Positions 55,801-60,530 of a stretch of DNA of 64,000 nt are shown one piece after another. Source of the DNA: Fasciolopsis buskii (taxonomy: Eukaryota; Platyhelminthes; Trematoda; Plagiorchiida; Fasciolidae); the NCBI GenBank assembly GCA_008360955.1, contig LUCM01000599.1, positions 16,844 to 80,843 of the forward strand. Reading direction: 5' to 3'. The first letter of the stretch is position 1. Each line of letters opens with the position of its first letter. Both the position numbers and the translations under genes were made by a program. The notes under the pieces are model-generated. The model saw only the letters and a list, made by a program, of their open reading frames with translations. It was not told where the DNA came from and ran no database searches.

Positions 55801-56606
55801 GTACTAAAAGTCCCTGATTTTGGTGTATACGTCACGGTGGACAGACCAAGACTTTGAGAAAGGGTGTGAAATCCGTTACCAGTAGAGTAAAGGAGTGTAG
55901 TCCACGGGATCCTCCTTAGCTGATAGGACAAGCGCAGCAACCCATGACACCCGTGAGTTGAAAACACTTTTGCTACTCTATTGTTCTTTTCTCCACGTTT
56001 CCCTAGTATTTAGCGTTGGGAGATAACAACCAAAGCCAGTGCAAATTAATATAAGGTTAACTTTTGTAAAATTGAAGGGAAACTTCCCTTGAGTTCTGCT
56101 AACTATGAATAACAAATGGAGTGATTGATGCGATTTTGATTAATTGATGATTGCTGCATAATGTTCAGCCAGTATTTAACATTTGTCCCGAATATGATCC
56201 AAGTTATTGGATACGAAAAAGCAGACGTGCACCATCGTTTCGTAAGCGTTTGTAGCGAGTTAATTGGCTCGATGACTGTGGTGTTTGATCACTGGTGGTT
56301 CCCATTCCCGTTCATTGAAAGCCCCTTTTTGCTTCCAATCAATTTTAATTTATTGACCTTTTAAGGCGGGAAGTGATCTGCATGATAATGTAGACAATCG
56401 TTTGTAATGGACAACCGTACCCCGTTAATGACTGTCTTCAGGACATTGTATACGCTGATTGTTTGTGGTTCAAAGAACTGCTGGCAGCTTCTGTGTAATT
56501 TTATTTTCTTTCAGAATTAGAAATGCCCAGAGGTAGTGTGATTCTGGAACAAGTACTTGGCGAGGGACAATTCGGTGACGTGTACAAAGGCATATATCGA
56601 AAAGAA
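4806..56606 (+). CDS. PTK2: focal adhesion kinase homologue, whole visible gene (spliced, 3' incomplete)
   Basis: Focal adhesion kinases are cytoplasmic tyrosine kinases that couple integrins and growth-factor receptors to Src signalling at cell-matrix contacts. Ten exons join into one open frame of 418 codons covering the FERM domain (about residues 10-340), a linker (about 340-390) and the start of the kinase domain. Diagnostic matches to the family are the HPTE and FYLHQQ-like F1/F2 segments, a basic patch K-S-K-A-L-R-R at residues 174-180 (the KAKTLRK patch of vertebrate FAK), LEGYC at the end of F3, and GEGQFGDVYKG at 403-413. The glycine loop is closer to FAK than to PYK2, which carries GEGFFGEV. 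The ATP lysine, catalytic loop and FAT domain are not in the window, so the gene continues past 64000. Exon borders were assigned by eye from splice consensus, phase and remembered family similarity. Family assignment is strong; individual borders are less certain. Confidence 0.85.
4950..5198 (+). CDS. PTK2: FAK homologue exon 2 (FERM F1 to F2)
   Basis: The exon encodes 83 residues, phase 0 at both ends. The acceptor is TTTTCTAG|GAG and the donor CAGCAA|GTAAAT. The translation includes ELIGMAMRTV, then SSSQLYGLQTP, and ends NDRSTLFYLHQQ. It aligns with vertebrate FAK from the F1 helix through the HPPEEW...LRIRYLP strand region to the FFYQQVKSDY start of the F2 helical lobe. The 60-bp introns on both sides are minimal in size. 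Confidence 0.85.
5259..5338 (+). CDS. PTK2: FAK homologue exon 3 (FERM F2)
   Basis: The exon encodes 26 full codons plus two bases (phase 2 end). It opens after a T-rich tract ending TTTTAG and closes ATCAG|GTATAC. Residues AKEIYHAHFNEITDV and the following AFEIGCLDIR match the F2 helix pair of FAK, where vertebrates have VKSDYMLEI and then ALKLGCLEIRR. The pattern G-C-L-x-I-R is strongly conserved in the family. Confidence 0.85.
5403..5511 (+). CDS. PTK2: FAK homologue exon 4 (FERM F2)
   Basis: The first base completes the Arg codon split by the 64-bp intron. The exon then encodes a segment ending DKGRGLNSFFPPCVLQTYK. This matches the family stretch around EKDVGLKRFFPKSLLDSVK. The donor AAG|GTGAGT leaves phase 0. 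The last Lys (residue 174) is the first basic residue of the KAKTLRK-type patch, which continues in the next exon 15.6 kb away. Confidence 0.85.
10565..10631 (+). repeat. (TCAC)n / (TCAT)n microsatellite
   Basis: About 16 tetranucleotide units of TCAC with interspersed TCAT and TTAC. Confidence 0.9.
11225..11516 (-). repeat. tRNA-derived SINE, family A
   Basis: Read on the minus strand, the head has an A-box-like GCGGTGGTTAAGTAGAC and a B box GGTTCGAATCCCAGGTTCGCC, as in a tRNA with a long variable arm. The body shares segments around GTGACC and TTAGGTGTGATAGCC with 17868-18110, 51661-51925 and 55520-55770. The tail TTTCATTACATTCATGCG matches the tail at about 55720. Confidence 0.7.
12118..12133. 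repeat. (TA)n microsatellite
   Basis: Sixteen bases of alternating T and A. Confidence 0.7.
13216..13440 (-). other. ORF patch of unknown origin
   Basis: A minus-strand frame of 69 codons (13425-13216) coincides with a locally GC-rich, CpG-containing stretch (GGCGGCTGGTGG, GACGTCCCGAGAGG). The translation is rich in Arg and Leu, with no domain or membrane segment. I do not recognise it. It may be the remnant of a repeat-encoded frame inside FAK intron 4. No splice sites supporting a host exon were identified. Confidence 0.25.
17070..17235 (+). repeat. tRNA-like repeat, family E
   Basis: CATGTTGACCTCGTAGCCTG and AGCGAGTTTGAATCCGCTCAA resemble the anticodon-arm and B-box parts of the copies at 37440-37580 and 55215-55335. 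The tail is TAAGAAGTAAAAGCATAAA. Confidence 0.4.
17868..18110 (-). repeat. tRNA-derived SINE, family A
   Basis: The minus-strand head is GGCAGTGGTCAAGTGGATT with A box, then a B box GCTCGAATCCCAAATCCGC. The body contains a reverse complement of AACGAGCCAGTGGACAGGGG and AAATTAGGTCTCACGAGATC, matching the copy at 55520-55770. Confidence 0.7.
20560..20835. other. GC-rich block
   Basis: The segment contains GGGCGCGCCGGTGCGCAC and GGGCCCGTGG and is visibly richer in G, C and CpG than its AT-rich surroundings. It is open in several frames because stop codons are rare at this composition. No protein family was recognised. It could be a retroelement 5' region or an intronic regulatory island. Confidence 0.35.
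21100..21240 (+). CDS. PTK2: FAK homologue exon 5 (FERM F2 to F3, basic patch)
   Basis: The exon encodes 47 residues in phase 0 between AATTTAG|AGC and GGT|GTAAGT. The start SKALRRAVQNYL carries the basic patch, which in vertebrate FAK binds phosphoinositides and helps release autoinhibition. The rest has the family spacing of the helix around NREESILKFFEIL and the FDKECFKCALG motif, seen here as KFDRDVIRCSFG. A 15.6-kb intron precedes it and a 16.5-kb intron follows. Confidence 0.85.
21590..21735 (-). repeat. Penelope terminal repeat (pLTR) with hammerhead-like core
   Basis: This copy matches the repeat at 63145-63249 over about 100 bases and the repeat at 52620-52690 over its other end. 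The stem GACTACC/GGTAGTC (21691-21697 with 21701-21707) is perfect and is flanked on the minus strand by CTTGAGAAA and GAAACGTTGG. No coding part was recognised beside it. Confidence 0.55.
25089..25691 (-). mobile_element. probable Gypsy-type RT connection-region remnant
   Basis: The minus-strand frame begins FEYQNVTYWDTELHH, resembling the K-C-x-F-x-x-x-V-x-Y-L-G-H-x-L-S segment after the Gypsy RT catalytic motif. About 30 residues later comes LLQFIRKYLRN, resembling L-x-x-F-Y-R-K-F-L-x-N. Spacing between the two is right for the family. What follows (25440 to 25089) is in broken frames with stops. The similarity is weak in each part and rests on order and spacing; no LTRs were seen. Confidence 0.45.
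26205..26285. repeat. GTGCGTGT-type alternating tract
   Basis: Imperfect GT/GC alternation (GTGCGTGTGTGCTCGTGC and similar). The open frames across it are composition artefacts. Confidence 0.5.
31044..31526 (+). mobile_element. LINE reverse-transcriptase C-terminal remnant
   Basis: An open frame reads VLVYACATWKLSV, then SFDNRC, then RLQWSYQIFGR. These are the three family blocks VLLYGCETW, VFDHRC and RLRWLGHVLR of the same type of LINE that opens the window, though the copy is clearly more diverged or from another subfamily. Upstream (about 30780-31043) the frame is broken by stops and no RT core was recognised. The C-terminal half after residue 90 has no clear counterpart. It is a dead fragment inside FAK intron 5. 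Confidence 0.6.
32325..32412 (-). repeat. tRNA-like SINE head, family A type
   Basis: On the minus strand: GGCGGTGCTTGAGCAGTTAAC, then GGTTCGAATCCTTCCACCC. A and B boxes have normal spacing. No family A body was found beyond it. Confidence 0.55.
33719..33870 (+). repeat. coding-like repeat G, copy 1
   Basis: It matches 42265-42400. The + frame reads FNDQFVQWCEKSM and then PVKNFEVFLK before a stop. The parallel frame in copy 2 reads FSEQFLQCYEQC and KGLKSFLSK. It is probably a fragment of a retroelement protein; the family is not recognised. A long minus-strand open frame across it (33727-34203) is likely spurious. Confidence 0.35.
35155..35345 (+). repeat. tRNA-like repeat, family F
   Basis: TGACGCGGTGATAACACACG resembles an A box and GACCCGGGTTCACACC a B box, in tRNA spacing. 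The following 110 bases run to an AATAAAGTGACTGC end. Only one copy was found here. Confidence 0.45.
35876..36015 (-). repeat. tRNA-like SINE head
   Basis: On the minus strand: GTGGTCAAGCGGTTAACCTG (A box) and GTGGATTCGAATATTCTCAC (B box), followed by a body unlike family A. It is a separate subfamily or a diverged copy. Confidence 0.5.
36215..36350. repeat. short interspersed repeat D
   Basis: CAACCCGGCAACCTAATTGC, CATCGGTTAAGATTTTC and CAGCTGACCACCTCAACCC match 53275-53400 and, less well, 54750-54870. Confidence 0.4.
37440..37580 (+). repeat. tRNA-like repeat, family E
   Basis: GGCGATGGTCAAGAGGTCAA (A box) and GTAGCGGGTTTAAATCCTCC (B box), followed by ACTTCCTCCCACTTGGCAGC, which matches the body at 55280-55320. 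Confidence 0.5.
37724..37801 (+). CDS. PTK2: FAK homologue exon 6 (FERM F3)
   Basis: The exon encodes 26 residues, phase 0. The acceptor is CGTTTTAG|GCC and the donor GCGGAG|GTGAGT. GFPVEMVIGPRFQVSIM follows directly on the CSFG end of the previous exon and matches the start of the PH-like F3 lobe, where vertebrate FAK reads SSWIISVELAIGPEEGISYL. The V-E-x-x-I-G-P core is the diagnostic part. Confidence 0.75.
37802..38557 (+). other. FAK intron 6 (756 bp)
   Basis: GTGAGT to TTTGCAG. No repeat or further exon recognised within it. Confidence 0.55.
38558..38632 (+). CDS. PTK2: FAK homologue exon 7 (FERM F3)
   Basis: The exon encodes 25 residues, phase 0 on both sides, between TTTGCAG|CGC and GACGAG|GTGAGC. 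The sequence RPCLSNRIICLVCPLPLPVE is only loosely similar to the family segment after the TDKGCNPTHL loop. It was accepted because both splice sites are good, the phase fits its neighbours and it lies in the expected order. It is one of the weaker exons in the model. Confidence 0.55.
38633..39008 (+). other. FAK intron 7 (376 bp)
   Basis: GTGAGC to CTACCTGCAG. No repeat or further exon recognised within it. Confidence 0.55.
39009..39322 (+). CDS. PTK2: FAK homologue exon 8 (end of FERM F3 and linker)
   Basis: The exon opens after CTACCTGCAG and encodes residues 273-376 plus two bases, ending TACAG|GTACGA. The F3 strands VAYFASIKKVMVSK and YQVRLAIEQS lead into EIMTFSFQSQEAADTVVHLL and LEGYC (residues 334-338). 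These match the family pattern of LTVTAPSLTIAENMADLIDGYC. The rest is linker, rich in Ser, Asn and Pro, ending NGCPY. Two Tyr lie in the linker (351 and 376). Neither sits in the YAEI context of vertebrate FAK. Confidence 0.8.
40855..40965. repeat. degenerate ACAAT/AATAC-rich tract
   Basis: Repeated variants such as ACAATAC, TGCAATAA and ACAATATAATGC fill about 110 bases. It looks like an old pentanucleotide satellite. Confidence 0.6.
41420..41590. repeat. unclassified interspersed repeat C, copy 1
   Basis: It shares GGAAGCACACGGCCGGTTTC, TATTGCCTCTCGTCAAGC and ATACTTGTACACTCTT with copies at 47380, 49395 and 59220. No tRNA boxes and no coding motif were seen. Confidence 0.55.
42265..42400 (+). 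repeat. coding-like repeat G, copy 2
   Basis: See 33719-33870. The two copies align over about 130 bases with one internal stop in this copy. Confidence 0.35.
43613..43820 (-). mobile_element. 5'-truncated LINE 3' end, same family as 1-1225
   Basis: Read on the minus strand, this copy gives ICTVRLYFVCWLPGH, then a stop pair and CGCTGAACGACAACGACG, ending in a GATGATGG tail. The element at 1-1225 has the same order: ICTNRLYSLCWL, stop, CGCTGA and an ATGATG tail. Only the last 200 bases are present, which is the usual product of incomplete LINE reverse transcription. Confidence 0.7.
44660..45600 (-). mobile_element. Ty3/Gypsy LTR-retrotransposon polymerase fragment (RT)
   Basis: On the minus strand the best frame (45340 to 44981) carries FLSKSDLMKAY (usual F-S-K-L-D-L-x-x-A-Y), APEDIPKT, then FVFAYLNDIFVA and GVTSPDFLGV. 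These are Gypsy RT motifs in order. Upstream (45341-45600) GDYRAL and DLYTIPYVHNF match GDYRALN and D-x-Y-P-I-P-H-I. Downstream, FYHLVPNRISILQTLTALL resembles the FYHRFLPN connection segment, after a frame change. The catalytic YxDD is YLND, so the first Asp is lost. No LTRs, integrase or gag were found. Stops and the frame change show it is inactive. Confidence 0.8.
46790..46821 (+). CDS. PTK2: FAK homologue exon 9, 32-bp microexon (linker)
   Basis: The acceptor TGCTTTTTGCAG|ACTG and donor ACAAA|GTGAGT enclose 32 bases. The first base completes the Arg codon left in phase 2 by exon 8, and the last base begins a Lys codon completed by exon 10. The frame gives LKESTNREIQ, resembling the vertebrate stretch STRDYEIQRERIEL just before the kinase domain. 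The other two frames do not join both neighbours. The match of phase on both sides is the main support; the exon is very short. Confidence 0.65.
47380..47780. repeat. unclassified interspersed repeat C, copy 2
   Basis: It is the longest copy. The core GGAAGTACACGATCGGTTTC to ATACTTGTACACTCC is followed by a second shared part, TTTCAGACCTTGTGTCCGG to AATCACCGCGTGATTCC, also found at 49560-49640. The open frame at 47588-48019 starts inside it and is probably not a gene. Confidence 0.6.
49395..49640. repeat. unclassified interspersed repeat C, copy 3
   Basis: Core GTAAGCACATGACTAGCG to ATACTTGTGCACTCTTTTG, then TTTCGCACCTTGTGTCTTC and AATCACCATGTGACTC, parallel to copy 2. Confidence 0.6.
50405..50545. 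repeat. ATGC/TATG-rich alternating tract
   Basis: Many GCATGCAT, ATGTATGT and GTATATAC runs. Alternating purine-pyrimidine composition accounts for the open frames on both strands here. Confidence 0.6.
51661..51925 (-). repeat. tRNA-derived SINE, family A
   Basis: The head on the minus strand has GACAAGTCAACGGATTAAGC and a B box GGTTCGAATCCCCGGGTC. The body shares GTAACGAGCCGACCAAC and CATGACCCTGAGACG (plus-strand spelling) with the copies at 11225-11516 and 17868-18110. Confidence 0.7.
52590..52730. repeat. Penelope terminal-repeat fragments, head to head
   Basis: The left half (52620-52684) matches 21595-21665. The right half (52697-52726) is the same sequence inverted, giving a palindrome with about 30-bp arms around a 12-bp centre. 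The hammerhead-like part is missing. It lies 0.9 kb upstream of the Penelope endonuclease fragment in the same intron. Confidence 0.5.
53275..53400. repeat. short interspersed repeat D
   Basis: CAACCCGGTAGCCTACGTGG, CTGGTTAAGGATTTCGAACC and GATCACCTGGACCCAATC parallel the copy at 36215-36350. Confidence 0.4.
53560..54019 (+). mobile_element. Penelope-like element, GIY-YIG endonuclease C-terminal fragment
   Basis: From 53582 the frame reads CSCGAAYIGRTFRRLSERV followed by RERPPAWL, the Penelope GIY-YIG endonuclease signature (Y-I-G-x-T-x-R-x-L-x-x-R). A stop at about 53701 and a frame change follow. The second frame (53682-53873) reads SHLVDSNHVVNVAEALRII and then EAVCIRLYDPPLCAQK, matching the H-L-L-D-x-x-H and E-A-x-x-I-R-x-x-x-P-x-x-x-Q-K blocks. 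The tail (53813-54019) has FVQTLKLAWP. The RT part is absent. The frameshift and stop mean it is inactive. Confidence 0.75.
54055..54165 (+). repeat. shared block H, copy 1
   Basis: It shares AACTGAAAACGAGTTTGTTCG and flanking sequence with 63535-63650. It lies just downstream of the Penelope endonuclease fragment. Class unknown. Confidence 0.5.
54750..54870. repeat. short interspersed repeat D, diverged
   Basis: GGGTAATCTGACCCAATTTA, GTGATTAAAAGTTTC and CTTCGACCCATCCCCCAACC keep the order of the other copies with many changes. Confidence 0.35.
55215..55335 (+). repeat. tRNA-like repeat, family E
   Basis: GTAAGTGGTTCGAATCCACC is a good B box. The A box is degraded. The body CTTCCTCAGTTGGCGACCC matches 37545-37570. 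Confidence 0.5.
55520..55770 (+). repeat. tRNA-derived SINE, family A, head degraded
   Basis: The body reads CTCACTTTGGTGGCGGATGG, GGCTCGTTACCACACATGAC and CCTGATGAGACC, then CTCTTTCAATACACTTTATG as tail. It is the reverse complement of the other copies. The tRNA head is hardly recognisable, with ACTTGTCTCAAAA left at about 55545. Confidence 0.65.
56515..56606 (+). CDS. PTK2: FAK homologue exon 10 (kinase N-lobe, glycine loop)
   Basis: The acceptor TTTCTTTCAG|AATT and donor AAAGAA|GTGAGT enclose 92 bases. After completing Lys388 the exon reads LEMPRGSVILEQVLGEG and ends QFGDVYKGIYRKE. This is the beta1 strand and ATP-binding glycine loop of a tyrosine kinase. GEGQFGDV identifies FAK rather than other families. 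It ends in phase 0, and the next exon, expected to carry the A-V-K ATP lysine, was not found before 64000. Confidence 0.85.
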
Positions 56607-59219
56607 GTGAGTTCAAATCTTCCCGTAAACCTGCCCCACAAAAAGATTGTTTTAGTCTGGCGCAAGGTAAAAACCGGGAAACAATGTCTGTACGGACCAA
56701 CTAGTATCCGTAAAGTGGATGTAAAGTTTAGCAACTACTTGGTCAACTACGCGATGTCTTATATTGAGTATCGTGTATAAAGTTGCATCCCGAAAAGTCC
56801 ATTGATCGAAATATTTAGTTCAAATCAGGAGCATGCTAAATACGCAGAAAAATAAAGGCGTTATTTTAGGTAGATATTCAATTTAACATATAGTTGCTGT
56901 GTGGACACAATACTCGGCCATTTCCAACCTAATCATTCATTGGCCATTCTGAAACTCCTAACCGTCGAAGTTATTTTGGTATTGAGAACGAGTTCGCTTT
57001 TTCAGATTACAGTTAGGTTATTGTGTCGCACACAAAGTTCGTCATATTCGCGAAAAAAATAAACACAACAAAATCGTTTTAATATTAGAATCGGATTTCG
57101 GATGGACAATAATTTATTCATCCACTGCGGCAGTATTCGTGATATCGTCTTCGCGAAACCCGCGATGGGTTTAACAATCTTTTCGGTTCAGTACATGTCT
57201 TGCGTCCGAAGCTTTTCAGAGCAATCATACAAACGTCAATTGTGAACAGCCCTCGATACAATACGGACAGTAGGTTGACTTGTATGATTGCTTCCGATCG
57301 CCAGAAACAAGTTGCTGTCAGGTTTTCCCAGACAGATAATCGGGAAGAGTTCATTCGGTCAACAGGTTATTTGAATTCGAATTCGATTTGGGTGGAACGG
57401 TATTTTGATGTTTTGGGAAAATTGGGTGGTTTCCTTGACCGGAATGGATGCACACTGTTTACCCAATGGGATAAGTTACTGATGTAACCACTTGAAAATT
57501 CCGTATTTTGCCACTCAGAACGGCTTAATTATTGGTTAGGTTATTATTGATCGTGCTCCCGAAAACTGGGCTGGAAAAATCGCATCAGAGTTTTCGTTCT
57601 GAGACCATATTCAAAAAGTTTTTGTTGCCCCACAGTTTCTGCCTAAATCCAACGATGTACGTGCATCTAAGTTGTCTAATTGGTCAGAGGATACCACATG
57701 GGTGATAGCGCCTGAAAGCAGTTTACAGTTTACATTTCAGAACGGTTAGAGATACGAGAACATCTTTTTACTTCAACTGAACTGGCTGGTATCGATAACT
57801 TTTCTCTACCTACATACTCTAAGATCGCGCCTCTGACATTTATCTGGCCGTTGTTGTCCTAGGTGGCGATTTTGTAAAATGATCAATTGTAATTTGGCTA
57901 CACACTGTGTCATGGTATAAAAACGAATTGTACTAAACCTGTTCCAGGACAAAATACATGGATGATTTTAAGTTCACCTGAATTCCGGCGAGCTGCGGAC
58001 ACTCCCCAATTTCGTAACCAAAACATCGTTTTCTTTTTCCACGTGGGTGGCTAGAGAACATCAACATTTTCTAAACACGAATCACTGATAGGCCATGCAG
58101 TTGTAAAATGGAAACTCGTTCATTGCATGGTATACACATACATGTGTTACTTAGGATGTCTCTTCTACAACCGTCAGTCAAAAATATGCTAATTAGCCCA
58201 TGAAACTCTCTGTTTAGCCCGACACACTAATGCGTTAAAGCTAAACCCCTGCTAATCGATTGGAAGTGTTACAGTTTTCCGAACGAGGGTAAAAAACAGT
58301 GTTTTCGTTCAACTGTCCGAATACGAATTTTTGCAACCAACAGAAATAGTCTGAGTCATTCTGAACTGGTTGACCTCATCCGGATCAGCCGTTCACCACG
58401 TTCGCATAGATCAGCCCCTGAGGCATGGTAAAACCGCCGGTCTCAATCGCCAACATTGTTTCTATGCGAAGAAATTACCCTGAAGATGTTATCAAATGAC
58501 AGATTGGGACTGGCGTTGGCGGAGAAGTTTACCTCGCCAAAACGGAAATCATGTTGGATAGTATGAGTTTACCGAGTCATGCTGCACGCTGCTGCTTAAA
58601 GGACGTGTGACTGATAGTGAGGCAAAAGGCAAATGGGATTTTTTCCTCTCTATTTCCCACTAAAATAAGACCGTATGGTTGTCGAAGTATCTATACTTCT
58701 CTGTGCACAATGTTGTTTGGATTCAATATTCTGACAATTTGTCAACTGAAGCAGGAACAGAAACACTTCAGTTTGTTTCTTCAGTGCGCTTTTTTTGTCT
58801 CCAGGTTTATCTTAATTCTATTTCCAGTGATGTTTTCCCTTTTTCCTAAATACGATCAAAAAGTCAAGCAGTGATGCAGAATCTGATAATAAACCGCCTT
58901 ATCTTGATCGCATCCCTTTCGGTGAAAGACGAAGACAAATCTCCCCAAATGCGGTATTTTTCTCATTCGCCTCATCACGGGGTATTTTGTCTCATATTAG
59001 CTCTTTTGAAATGAAAATTGCAACCCATCTGGAGGGAGAGAGAGAGCTAGCACTCAGGAAAATCACGGAATGGACTGGTTATGAAATTAATGTAACCATT
59101 TTGTGTAACATCCTTTCTGTGAATTCTTCCTCGAACATACTTCGGGATGACTGAATGAAGAATGATTGTTTGATCAGATGCATTTAAGGTAATCTAGCGG
59201 AAGCAGTTGGAGCTTGGAG

Positions 59220-59415
59220 ACAAAGACTGGGAAAATTGCTGTCAGTAGTATGTTTCGCGTTCGGATGGATAGAGACAATGTCTCCGGAAGCGCGTGACGG
59301 ATTTTGCGGTCACTCCCGCCCATCAAGTATTCGTGCCCCAGTAATCCCTTGTTCAACCGTCAGAATAATTGTGCACCACTTTGATTAGTTGGCACTAGAA
59401 TCTCAGTTGAATCAC
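59220..59415. repeat. unclassified interspersed repeat C, copy 4
   Basis: Core GGAAGCGCGTGACGGATTTTG, then CATCAAGTATTCGTGCCCC and TTGTGCACCACTTTG. It is the most diverged copy. Confidence 0.5.
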
Positions 59416-60510
59416 TGGGAGCGTAAATGGATGATAAAGCTTTCTAAGAATCATCCTGTTTCATCAATGATCAATCGTCTATTCTGTCAACACGTCGTCG
59501 GATTTACCCACGGCAGTCTAATCGCTTGAACGAATCTAATTTAGGCTTAAATGCATAACTATCACTACTACTGTTGCCAGATTCATCATTCTAACTGCTC
59601 ATTATCCGTTCCGGTGGAAACATTGGACGGTAGCAAACGTTCATATTCCTACTACGGCATGTCCGGATTCCACAGCCTAGGTAGAGAGAACAGTTGAGAT
59701 GATCCTGTATTTTTACGTAAAAGATTCAGTGTGATTGATACGCCTCAGTGAGCAGCTTTGTCGTGCTCGTCAGCGAAGATATTCGCTTACTGGTGAAATT
59801 AACAATGCGGACTGGTTTCTGTTCTCATATGCGATGACCGGTGACGTTGACAATATACTTCAAGGTTTGACCACATTAGATGTGAATTTTTGATAAGAGC
59901 AGAGTGCTTTACTAACCCTGTCTCCCGAAATGCCATCTTTGGAAAATAGTCGAGTAATCAGTTTGCCCTGTCTGAAGTAGCTACTTTAAATGATCGTTTA
60001 TTCTTGGACTAGCTTTTGTGAAATATTCCCGGGGTGAAGACAGGCTAACTGCAAAAATGGTGAATGTGGAGTCGTCATAACCATTTCCCTTGTCAAGGAT
60101 CAACGCGACTGTCGAGTCGTTACCCCACTGAATACTCCAACCTGTAAGCTGATCTAAAACCCTGCTTGATAGTGGAACGATAACCATGGGCCCATTTAAT
60201 TTTCAGAACGATCGATTATGGAAAACAATATAAACGATTCGACCATCTCCCCTTGAGTTATCTGGAACGGAAAATAGCGAGCGGAGGATAGAATGGGATG
60301 AATGTTTACGAGGGATGAAACAAAAGCAGAGGCACCCGGCTTTTTCTGCTTTTCAAAACAGTGACCATTTGCTGCAAAATTACTGCCAGTAAAGATGAAC
60401 TCCTCTGTCTCCAACGCTTCCGCACAGCAGTCGCCGTGATTTACTTGCTAAAAAACACTAATCTACTCTTAGAGCTCAAAACAAACGAACCGTTAAAGCT
60501 CACATACTGT

Positions 60511-60530
60511 CATATATATATATATGCATG
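60511..60530. repeat. (TA)n microsatellite
   Basis: CATATATATATATATGCATG. Confidence 0.7.

Larger units (their letters stand above)
46822..56514 (+). other. FAK intron 9 (9,693 bp)
   Basis: The intron runs from GTGAGT to TTTCTTTCAG. It contains two copies of repeat C (47380-47780, 49395-49640), a purine-pyrimidine alternating tract (50405-50545), SINE copies (51661-51925 minus, 55520-55770 plus), a Penelope terminal-repeat palindrome (52590-52730), a Penelope endonuclease fragment (53560-54019), a shared block (54055-54165), two copies of repeat D (53275-53400, 54750-54870) and a tRNA-like element (55215-55335). 47790-49390 and 55780-56510 show nothing recognisable. Confidence 0.55.
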
